Assembly: GCF_018294505.1 (NCBI RefSeq)
Contig: NC_057802.1
Coordinates: forward strand, 312,160,209 to 312,224,208
DNA from: Triticum aestivum
Taxonomy: Eukaryota; Streptophyta; Magnoliopsida; Poales; Poaceae
Direction of reading: 5' to 3'
Length of the DNA stretch: 64,000 nt
The notes under the pieces are model-generated. The model ran no database searches. It saw nothing but the letters and a program-made list of their open reading frames with translations, and was not told where the DNA came from. The position numbers and the translations under genes are program-made. How positions within the stretch are numbered: the stretch's first letter is position 1; every line of letters starts with the position of its first letter. Below are positions 44,437 to 54,233 of this stretch, piece after piece.

Positions 44437-45830
44437 CACTACAAAAAAATACATTTCTGTGACGATAGGTGTTTGTCACAGTAGGTCACGTTTTCTGTCA
44501 TGCATGTACATCCATGACGATTTTATGACAGAATCAAGATAGTCATACCTGTGTTGTCGTAGAAGTGTTCCATGACAATACCAAAATTATCATCACGGAA
44601 GTGTCCACTTCCATGATGATAAATGCCCGCGTCATGGAAGTGCTTTTGTCCAGGGTAACTGACACATGGTATCCACCGTAATGGGTCGCCATTAAGCTAT
44701 CGGGTCCGGTTTTGGATCCGATAACCCGCTAACAGCCACGACCAATGGCGATTTTCCACGTGTAAAATTCCCATTGGCCGAAGGAACCACGTGTCAGCTC
44801 CTCATTGGCACAGATGTCACTCATCTAATGGGCGAGATGTGCCTATGATATGTTGACACGTGGACCGGCCCAAAAGTGGCCCATAAAGATTAAATGGGCT
44901 GACCCAACTAAAGGCCCACAAGATTTTGCAGACCATAATGGGACAGCCCAGCTAGAGGCCCACAAGATTTTGCAGACCATAATGGGCCGTCCCAGCTAAA
45001 GGCCCACAAGATTTTGAAGACACTAGTGGGCCGGCCCGTTAACAGGCTGCCATGTTTTGGGCCAAATGCCGGCCCATATTTGATCCGGTCCATTAACAGC
45101 CTGCCACATTCTGGGCCTAATAAGGGCCCATATGAGATCCGGCCCGTTAATAGCCTACCATGTTCTGAGCCATATTGCGGCCCATATCAGATCTGGCCCT
45201 TTAAGAGCCTTTGGGCTAAATTATGGCCCATATCAGATTCGGCCCGTCAACTGGACGCTGTGCTTTTGGGCCCACTTGAGGCCCGGTTAGGATTTCTATT
45301 TGCTAAAGGCCCATTTAGTAATATGGCCTGATATTAGTTTCGGCCTGTTAAATGCCTGTTTAACATTTCGGCCCTGTATTTATTTCGGCCTATTAAAAGC
45401 CCGTCATATAGTTGGGCCTAACTATGGCCCACTTTGTATCTGGCCTGCTCACAGCCGATAATCTGATTGGGCCAAACAAGGACCGAGACAATTTTGGCCT
45501 GTTAACGGCCCGTGATGTGATTGGCACAATCATGGGCCAGGGTCTATTTCGGCCTGCTGTCGGCCCGTGAGCTGTTCGGCACGTTTCAGGCCCAACCTAC
45601 TTTTCAGCCTACTAAAAGCCCATTGAATTTTCTTGCGAAAATAGGGCCGGCGGTTTACTCGGCCTATGAAAGGCCTGAAACTACTAGTGGGCCAGTTTAC
45701 ATTTAGGCCTGTTAACAGACCAAGATGACTGGGTCCATGATGCGGCCCATACATAGTGATTTGGATGACGACCCGATTATGTACCGTAATTTTACGGTTT
45801 GGCCGGTTTACTTTTCATGGAGCGAAGACA
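44437..45830 (-). repeat. Terminal and GGGCC-rich subterminal region of copy B
   Basis: The terminus is followed by small inverted motifs, then by GGCCC-rich sequence to about 45830. Only three units of the 44-bp array are present (GGCCCACAAGATTTTG at 44913, 44957 and 45001), against six in copy A. The remaining spaced motifs match copy A closely. Confidence 0.7.
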
Positions 45831-46290
45831 TGATATATATACAGTAAAATAACTGCAACATCGTGAATAAGAAAAAACCTAGACTATACAATAAAGAAAT
45901 TACGGCATATTACATCCACTGGGCATCAATTAAATAATAGTAGAATGATATGACATTGTTCATAGTTAAGACATTGCAGAATATGACATTGTGCTGTAGT
46001 GGGTAGGTTCACCACACCACTGGATTACAGATCAAGAACAAAAGCATACATGCAGTGCAAAATAAGATCACTTGCTCTGTATAGTTTAATTTACATGGTA
46101 GGAAGAAGGAACTTGGTTGTACAACTGAAAACTTAAGTTGAGAAGGACAACCTTTTGTTTAGGAACTACATAATAAACTTTAAACATGCAATTTGATGCA
46201 AACACCAAAAATAAACAGCTGTTTCAGTCATGCCTAACCAAATATACACAACAAAGTTTGAAGGCCTGAGAAGGAAAAACTTACATTAGT

Positions 46291-48185
46291 GGTGAAGACC
46301 GGCTCTATAAAGCCCTTGTCCATGCTGATGGGGGGGGGCAATTCAAGAAGTTTACCACAGAATCTTCTTCATAAGCATTGCCTTTATTCCACATTTTGTC
46401 AAGAGTAAATGTAGATGTGATAATATAAGAAAAAATGCAGAATATTTAAGATAAGATGAAGGGTGATGCTACATAACCAAGTAGCTATAAATGTAAGTAC
46501 AACGATACAGGCAAAAGGTGCAGCCAAGAGCAACGCATAGCTAAACTTCTTCAGTACCATCATACCATCGGTGTTATCCAACCTTATGGTAAAAGTAAAT
46601 ATAGATCTGATGTGTAGAAAATGGAGGGCAAACGAAAATAAGCTGCAGAGTGATGGTACATGAACAACTAGCTTTCAATATAAGTACACTGATAAAGGAC
46701 AGCAGGTACTTACAAGAACAATGCAGAGCTAAACTTTTTCATTGGCATTGGATATATTCTACACTAATGTAACCATTAATACAGATCAGATAATTTGGAG
46801 CGAACAATTGATAAGCAAGCTATCATGCATACTGCTGTCACATAATGAACCAGGTATGAATGCAAGTACAGTGATACAGGACAACAGGTACTAACAAGAA
46901 CAAAGCAGCGGGCAACATATTTGCGATATCCTATCGTCCTTTTCAAACTGGAATTCTTCTTCGAGTAGATTTCCTGCAAAAGAGATCCGTAAGGCACATG
47001 CAGAAAAGTAGAAGTTCAAATTGTCATGTGATATCATAGATAGTACCTCATCCTGGGAACGAGACCAGTGCATAACAAGGTTTTTCCATTCAATGTCTTC
47101 TAAATTTAGCATAGGAGACTTCACCGGAAATTCGCTTATAGACTTGCCATCAAAGTGTGATTTCCTCAGGTAACACCGATACCGCTGCAATGCTTCCTTG
47201 AAAAGCGCAAGCAAGCTTTGCTTGTCATGACTATCTAGATTGACCCTCGCCTACTTACAAAAATGTAATGTAAATCATTGATGTGTTCAATCAGCAGAAA
47301 ACAGGAAAATAATCACCATGAATAATAGCACTTACACGTAAGTGGGACAAGAAGATGTGAAAATGGTGTTTGTCTTCACTATAATCCTTCCATGATGGGA
47401 ATATATGCACGTAGTCCCTAACAACATTGAAAGCATTGCCTTTTAAACTAGGAATAACTGGAATGGGGTTCCAGTCTGCAGGAATTGGCCGTCTCTGCAG
47501 TTGGGATAGGTCTTCAGCCGGTGGACTTGTTGTACTTTTTGCTGGAGTGGGATTTTTTTGTGGTACGGCTGGTGCTATGGCAACTGAAATCGGCATACCT
47601 TTTGCTGGAGTGCAGGACCTGTGTCGTGGGGCTAGTGGTGTGGCCAGTGAAGTATGGGTACAGTCTGCTAGAGTCGGTCCTATGTTTTGTGTCACTGGTT
47701 GTAGAGCCAATATAAGTGGGGTGATGTCTGATGTCTCCGGCACCACCACGTTTTTCAAGGACTTTGCTAGTGCTCCTCCAGGTTCGGCAATCATCCTCTT
47801 CCTTTTTGATGTCTGATGCACAAGAACAACATTTGAGTGGAAAAACATGGAATGATGACAGATGGAATATGTATTGATAATGGATGGGCATGACATCTTG
47901 ACATATATGATGAGTAAACTAAGCAGATGGCGGTGCAACAAAGTAGAAGAAATGCAAGACACCTTATGCAAGATACGTGCAATCAATAAAACCTTGCCAA
48001 ATTAGAACATGCACCTTGATGGGTGAACAGGACAGGCCATCTGCCTTCGACTCCTCGAGGTCAGAATAGTCATTAGGATCATGTTCTGAACAAGAATCTG
48101 CAGGTGGGGAGCGTATGAGTTTCATTGCATCCAGAATGGATCTCAATGCCTTGGTGCCAATTTTGTTAGTCATTGTAGTGTTCCA
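46291..48185 (-). pseudogene. En/Spm-type accessory gene, copy B, broken
   Basis: Exons equivalent to copy A are seen at 48185-48015, 47812-47336, 47250-47047 and 46973-46896, with identical lengths where measured and GT-AG borders. This copy keeps a sense codon where copy A has TAA (TNKIGTKALRSILDAMK). The next exon is damaged: its acceptor reads TGG in place of TAG, and a C run is two bases longer, shifting frame. The last exon and its flanks are deleted. The product would lack the C-terminal ~65 residues. Confidence 0.6.
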
Positions 48186-48764
48186 CAATATTCTTCTGAT
48201 CGCGCATTGTGATATTCATTGTGATTACGTACAATATCTGAGAAGCATGAAAACATAAATAGTAGTGAGAATATATTTGTAATGCAGAGGATATTCTAAT
48301 ATAGGGGCTCCGTGTAAACCCTTATGTGCTATCACTAGATTCTGATGAGAGAGCCCATGTGTGCTGTAATATGGTGCGTGCATTAATATAATCTGGAACA
48401 AGTACACAAAAATAGGCTCCAGAAGTAAGGATAGTTGGCAGATGATAGGTTCATAATATATTGTATAGAGAGTTTATTGCCAAACCATGATAAGAAGAGC
48501 ACACAACAATTAGGTTGATCGTAGTGTACATAAAAGGGGTACACCATAACCAACATATATAAATCGGGAAAGTGGAACTGGCTGGAAAATACGGTGTTGT
48601 ATTGCCGCTACTAATTGAAAGCCTATCGATCACGTACATGCTAGCTCTATCAGCTATTGACTGTAGATGTCCCTGCTCCCCTTCTTGACAAGGAACATAC
48701 TGTACGTACTAAATACAGAATAACAAAAGAAGAACATGTTAAAGAACAGAAGAGGAAGCATATT

Positions 48765-49665
48765 TGTCGGTGTTCTGGGAACGGGGGTCCCCAGACTTGC
48801 CTGCCTGCGGCCCACGGCGTGGCTAAGCAGCAGGCCGTACGGCCCATCTTCATCAACAAGGCATCCAAGACCCTCGCGAGGGTCCAAGCCTCGTGAGGCG
48901 GATGACGCAAGACCTCCTCTGGAGTAGCCTAGCCAGGCAGGCTCACGAGGAGCGGAGATATCAAGGCGGGACAAAACCTCACGAGGCCCTCGTGACGTGA
49001 GCCATGACGAACGACACCAGGTGGGCGCCAGCGCGCGTAGCGTCCTTATTTCCTCTTTGGTGCTAAGGAGGCCAGCGCAGGTGAAGAGTACCGAGGCATC
49101 AGGCAAAGGTTGCTATATTGGTGCAACGAGACCAAGACCAGGAGGACGGCAAGACGGAGGTCATCGTGGAGCCCAGGATGGCGTCACCACCAGAGCTTTT
49201 CGCAGGCGAAGACCACTTTTGTCAGGATAGCTTGTACTAGGTGTCCCCCTTCAAATTTTCCCGCCGTTGTTGGCTCCTTCCTGCTCAATATTTGGGAAGA
49301 GGACCAGGGCCTATATAAGTAGAGCTAGCCACCAAAGAGAGGGGATCAGCTGGTCTCACCTCATCTCATCTTAGCTTGATCCAATCAGATCGAGAACCTA
49401 GCCACAAGAACACCTCAACCTCAGGAGGCTGTTCTTCCCTTGTACTATTCATCATCAGCCCTAGAGGCAATCCACCACCACCACACTGGAGTAGGGTATT
49501 ACACCACAACGGTGGCCCGAACCAGTATAAATCTCGTGTCTTTCTGTGTTGCGAGTTCGTCCGCGAGACCTTAGCGAGCTAGGGCGTAGATCGGTAGGAG
49601 GGAAATACTTCGCGCGCACCCCAATGTTTGAACCTTAAGGGTTTGCCGGAACCCCACATCCGACA
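48765..49665 (+). repeat. 5' LTR of the 48.7-57.8 kb gypsy element
   Basis: It is 901 bp. A TATA-like GGGCCTATATAAGTAGAGC lies near 49308. The end CCACATCCGACA is followed by the primer site. Confidence 0.9.
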
Positions 49666-49667
49666 TT

Positions 49668-49685
49668 TGGCGCGCCAGGTAGGGG
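49668..49685 (+). other. Primer-binding site
   Basis: TGGCGCGCCAGGTAGGGG lies two bases after the LTR. The identical sequence follows the LTR at 60988. Confidence 0.75.
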
Positions 49686-49738
49686 TGCGCCGTAGCTTCC
49701 CTTCAATCAGTTCGTCGCTCCATCGCTCCGTCGTCTCC

Positions 49739-51096
49739 ATGGCGGACGCTCGCCGTGCTCGAGCTGAGCGTCGGGCTGCTCTCACCGCCCGCGTCGCTCA
49801 GACGGCTCCCGTTGGCAGGCCACCTCGTCGTTCTCCGTCTCCCGCCGCCAACGATGCCACCGGCCCGGCGGGGAACGAGCAGCAGGCGTCCTCGCTGCAT
49901 CCTTCGGTGCGGCAGGACGGCCGCACCGCTACTCCATCACTGACCCCTGCCGGTTCTTCGTCTCACACGCACCGCGCTCCCATGGAGGCACGGGCTGCGC
50001 TCCTCGCGGCGAATGAGCTCCTGCGCTACCGCCCCATCGACGACCTCTACGAGGAGTGGCTCGACCGCGTCGCCGAGCTCGTCCGCGCCGCAGGGGGCTC
50101 TCCGGAGCCGTCCCACTCTCTGCCTCCCCCTCAACCAGCCGCGGGCGACGGGGCTCATGGCGTGCCTCCACCACCTCAGCCCCAAGACGGCGCCTTGGCA
50201 CCAAGGCGCGCGGCTCCGCGGCGTGATCCACCGCGCCCGTCGCCCGCGCGCGAAGAGAGAAGCTGCCAAGAAATCCCGCGGCCGTGAGAAGCTGCACCTG
50301 CGCTCCCCGCGCCACCTCGTCAAGACCGCGCGCCGCCCGCAGCGGCGCAACGTGGACCTCATCAAGACCAAGCTCCACCTTCGAAGCGGGCCCCGGCAAC
50401 CACGGCCGGCTGCCGCGCCTTCACCCCCGAGCTGCGTAGCGTCGCTTGGCCAGGCAAGTTCAAGCCAGACCTGCCTCCTCGCTACGATGGCACTGCCGAC
50501 CCCGCGGAGTTCCTGCAGCTCTATGAGCTGAGCATCAAAGCGGCCAACTGCGACGAAAAAGTCATGGCGAACTGGTTCCCCATGGCTCTCAAGGATGGAG
50601 CCCGCTCCTGGCTCTTGAACCTGCAGCACGGCTCGATCTCCTCCTAGGACGAGATGCGCGACCGCTTCGTCGCCAACTTCCAGGGCACTCGCGACCGCCG
50701 GCCGGCCGCGGGTGACCTGCGCCGCATCAAGCAGCAACCAGGAGAGACCCTCCAGAAGTACATCCAGCGCTTCAACAACACCCGCCTCAAGATCCCCAAG
50801 GTCACGGACGAGGCCATCATCTCCGCGTTTTCCGACGGCGTCCGCGACGTCAAGATGAAGGAAGAGCTTGCTATCCACGAGGAGCTCTGCACATCTCAGG
50901 AGCTGTTCATCCTGGCGACCAAAGTGCGCAAGAGCTGAGGAGGGGCGCCTCTCTCTCCTTGAGCTGCTAGCCGTGGGCGCGGAGGAGAAGAAGGCCAAGG
51001 CCAAGGATGTGAAGCGCAAGGAGGCGGCTGTGCTCGCAGTGAAGCCCGACACCATGCGGGGCAGAGATCAGCCCGAGTCATCCAAGAACGGTTGAT
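49739..51096 (+). pseudogene. gag of the 48.7-57.8 kb gypsy element
   Basis: The ATG at 49739 (MADARRARAERRAA) starts an Ala/Arg/Pro-rich N-terminus that contains LLAANELLRYRPIDDLYEEW, a segment shared with the copy at 60112. A frameshift after about 50280 separates it from the gag domain (50460-50935). That domain has PDLPPRYDGTADPAEFLQLY and FQGTRDRRPAAGDLRRIKQQ. TAG at 50645-50647 replaces an expected Trp codon, and a second frameshift occurs near 50935. Confidence 0.75.
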
Positions 51097-52211
51097 CGTT
51101 CTGCGCCTTCCACAACCTGAACACCCACAACACTAGCAACTATCAAGAGCTCAGAGCCATACGGGAAGGACGCTACGGTCGACGCCCCAAGCGCAACGAC
51201 CGGGGCTACGGCCGCGGACGAGGACGTGGAGGCGGACGCTGGGACGACCGTGGCCCGCGCCAGGAGTGGCGCGACCGGCCTCGTGAGGACCACCGGCAGG
51301 ACCAACCTCGCGAGGGCGCCTGGAGGGACCCGCCTCGTGAGGATCGCCCCCAAGGCAACACCGGTCTTGCCCCGCTGCCGCCACCAAGGAGGAACGACGA
51401 CCACCACCAGGACGAGGAGGCTGGGGGCTTCCAGGAGCCGCGTGCAATCGCCTGCATTTTGGGCGGCGCCCAGGCCCCAGCCTCTCAGCGCATCTTCAAA
51501 CAGTTCACTCGCGAGGTGAACGCGGTGCTCCCCAAGCTCGAGGCCATGCGCCCGCTCAAGTGGTCCCAATGCGCCAGCACTTTCAACTCGGCGGATCAGC
51601 TCAAATGCGTAGCCACCGCTGGCGCCCTCCCTATGTTGTGCTCCCCAGTCATCAGCAATGTGCAGGTCACCAAGACCCTCGTCGACGGCGGCGCAGGGCT
51701 CAACGTCCTGTCCGTCGGCACGTTCGACAACCTCCAAGTGCCATATGAACAGCTCCAGCCCACCAAGCCTTTCTCAGGAGTGACCGATGGTTCCACCACA
51801 CCGATAGGGCAGGTCCGCCTGCCTGTCACCTTCGGGGAGCGCAAGAACTACCGCACCGAGCTCATCGACTTCGACGTCGCGCACATTCGCCTGCCGTACA
51901 ATGCCATCCTCGGGTATCCAGCCCTGGCCAAGTTCATGGCGGTCACTCATCACGGCTACAACGTTCTCAAGATGCCAGGAAGTGGAGGAATCATCACGGT
52001 CCCGTGTGAAGAGAGGGATGCGGTGTGCTCCCTCGAGCGCGCCTTTCAAGCTGCAGCAATCGACGACCCCGACAGCAGAAGCGAAGGCCCCCCGGAGACC
52101 GTTCCCAGGAAGAAGCAGCCGCGCCGTGCAGGACCTCAGGAGGATGGCGTCGCGGCAGGAGCCTCGTCAGGATCAGCGCCCGCTCCAGGGGCGCCTCCCT
52201 CCATCATATAG
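51097..52211 (+). CDS. Nucleocapsid-like and aspartic protease region
   Basis: A Cys/His segment (FCAFHNLNTHNTSNYQEL) is followed by a long Arg/Gly/Asp-rich tract. A retropepsin-like domain follows, with TLVDGGAGLNVLSVGTFDNL near 51677-51736 and RLPYNAILGYPALAKFMAV. The frame from 51459 is open and ends in TAG at 52209-52211, followed by GAAAGCGCGC. The same 13 bases TAGGAAAGCGCGC end the protease frame of the young gypsy element at 14764. After the stop the frame is open again for 182 codons. Confidence 0.75.
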
Positions 52212-52757
52212 GAAAGCGCGCCCAGCGCCCTCCTTGGGCAGGGCTCGGGGGCTCTCTTCTGGAGGGCCTCAGACCTTGCCAACCTCACGAGGGAGGCGCT
52301 TGGGCACCACTTGGAGGCGTGCTTCGCGGCACGTGACCCTCAGGAGAGCACAGGGCAAGGAGTGCCCACCACTCAGGAGTTCATCACCAAGACCACTCAG
52401 GAACTGCAAGATGCAAGGGCCATGCGTGGCGACAGCCGCTCACGAGGCGCAGCTCCGCATCCTGGCGAGGATGCTGGGCTGCATGTCTGCATCGACGTCC
52501 TAGGGCTCAACAGGGCTGCATCTCAGGAGCGCTTCTGGCCTTCGCGTGTGGGCCGCTGCGAGGGCCCGCCGCACAACTACGTTCGCATGCCCTTCAGCTT
52601 GCCGAGCGTGGCGTTAGCCTATCAACGCGACCTGCGGCGTGTCCTGGCGGCTCAGGAGGCCAGGTACCACGCCGTCATGGAGGAGATGGAGACGGTCTTC
52701 AGGGAACCTCCCGAGCCCCCAGAGCCTCCCGAGGCTCAGGGTCCCGGTGGCTCATGA
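52212..52757 (+). CDS. Fossil reverse-transcriptase-derived frame
   Basis: This is a 181-codon frame continuous with protease apart from the TAG. It keeps outlines of gypsy reverse transcriptase. TTQELQDARAMR matches the 'LxxLxdAGfIR' region, GLHVCIDVLGLNRAASQERF matches 'wRmCVDYtxLNkA', and YVRMPFSLPSVALAYQRDLR matches 'F.rMPFGLknA.atYQR'. The sequence between these blocks and everything after, including YVDD, is gone. It ends in a Pro/Glu-rich tail (EPPEPPEPPEAQGPGGS). The frame is open, so it could still be translated. Any function is unknown. Confidence 0.6.
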   Translation, partial: ESAPSALLGQGSGALFWRASDLANLTREALGHHLEACFAARDPQESTGQGVPTTQEFITKTTQELQDARAMRGDSRSRGAAPHPGEDAGLHVCIDVLGLNRAASQERFWPSRVGRCEGPPHNYVRMPFSLPSVALAYQRDLRRVLAAQEARYHAVMEEMETVFREPPEPPEPPEAQGPGGS

Positions 52758-54233
52758 GGAGTCGTTTCTTCAACGCACGCCTTCAGCTGCACAACCTCTA
52801 CTTCGTCTACAGAACCAGGTGACATCTTCCAAGCTCGTTTAAGCTGGGAGCGCCCCTCGGGTTGCATTATTCCCAGGCCACATGGGTCCGTCCCTGTGGC
52901 ATGTATCCCTTTTGCTTATGTCTTTAGCTTACCTTGCTGGGGGCGCCCCTCGGGCTGCATCATCCCCAAGCCGCTCGGGCCGGACCCGGTGTGGCATGTA
53001 TCTTCCTGCATTTATCCAAGTTGATATGCTCTCCATGCTTAACCTGCCAACGGCTATCGCCCGCTCGATTGCCGCCCGCCACGGGTCTGTTCATTCTATG
53101 CAATTCGCTTGCACGTTAAAAGGGGGGCTCCTGGGCATCGCGACTCAGGAGCTCTTACTGGCTCTCCAGCCCTCACCCCCTGGCCTTGACCACGACATCG
53201 CGACCTGGCATACCAGTGGCGGCTGAGCTCGCTCGAGGGCCGGGACCTGAGGACGTAGAGTGCTTGCATCTAACCGTGTTGCAGGAACATACAGTCACCA
53301 AGACTCAAGACCAGGCGCAACCCGCCTTGAGGTAGGGCCTCGTGAGTCCCGCGCTGCCTCACGAGTGCCCAGATACACCTCGCAGCCCTGCCGTGCAAGC
53401 CATGTGTCAGGGCGGGGCTGTACACGCCCCGGGGGCTCCTCCCAGAGGGGGGCCCCATCCCACGCCCAAGTGGAAGCACCATGCTCCGCGCTGGCTGTCG
53501 ACACTGCCGAGGAGCGGCTATGCCCGTGCACAAGCGGAAGCACTATGCTCCGCGCTGGTGATAAACAACTAAGGGTGGCCCCACGGTCGTACCAACCTCA
53601 GGGAGCCCAGAGCTCAGCGCCCAGCCTCACCATGACGCATTCCCTCAGGAGAGTCGCACGAGGGGGCTGGGCACGGGGGCTGCGCTCGGGTCACGCCCAA
53701 GCGCACGCCACCCAACCAGGTCCCCCGGACCTGGGCGTCGTGCGCCCCTCCCGAGGCCTCGACGAGGGCATGTATGGAAATTGTTTGCACGTCAAGGGGA
53801 GCATCGTGACTCAGGAGCCTAACTGGTCACGTGGCCCCTCACTCCTTGGTCCGTCCTGGTCTCCGGTCGGCCCAATGGCGGTTGAGGTATGCGCGGGGCC
53901 GGGCTCTGCCGACGTAGAACATTAATCTATCCCCACGAACTCTCCCTATATGCTGTTTGTGCGTCAAGGGGGACTCCTGAGCATCGCGACTAAGGAGCCT
54001 AACTGGTCACGTAGCCCCTCACTCCTTGGTCCGTCCTGGTCTCCGGTCGGCCCAATGGCGGTTGAGGTATGCGCGGGGCCGGGCTCTGCCAACGCAGAAC
54101 GCAAAGCAAATAGGAAGGAAATCGCAAAATCTCGAAGCAAATATTACAAGCATATTGTCCTCACAATACCAAATGAAAAGTCTAAATGCCTCCACGAGGC
54201 CTGATACATGTCGCAGGAACGGAACGGGAAGAA
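52758..54233 (+). repeat. Noncoding tail with tandem duplications
   Basis: No gene is seen. GCGCCCCTCGGG(T/C)TGCAT occurs twice (about 52852 and 52944). A ~140-bp unit beginning GTCAAGGGG and containing CTCACTCCTTGGTCCGTCC occurs at about 53781-53921 and again 180 bp later at 53961-54101. A diverged relative lies near 53113-53260. AGTGGAAGCACCATGCTCCG-like sequence also repeats (about 53470 and 53540). Short plus-strand frames here are repeat artefacts. Confidence 0.6.

Noticed and set aside
44908..45754. Same type of repeat-derived frames in CACTA copy B
   Set aside because: Mirror image of the subterminal repeats in copy A.
49661..49690. Repeated GGCGCGCC palindrome as a possible regulatory site
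   Set aside because: It is part of the primer-binding site directly after the LTR, and occurs at the same place in the copy at 60988.
49579..51055. Long minus-strand frames opposite gag of the 48.7 kb element
   Set aside because: Shadow frames of a GC-rich plus-strand gag. They lack recognisable domains and the minus-strand antisense gene lies elsewhere (54234-56882).
51151..51457. Trp/Arg/Ser/Gly-rich minus-strand frames near 51.2-51.5 kb
   Set aside because: Reverse reading of an Arg/Gly/Asp-rich nucleocapsid-like tract. Composition bias explains the absence of stops.
53260..53925. 221-codon plus-strand frame in the noncoding tail
   Set aside because: Covers part of a tandem duplication, low complexity, no gag-pol domain and no similarity between frames of the repeat copies.
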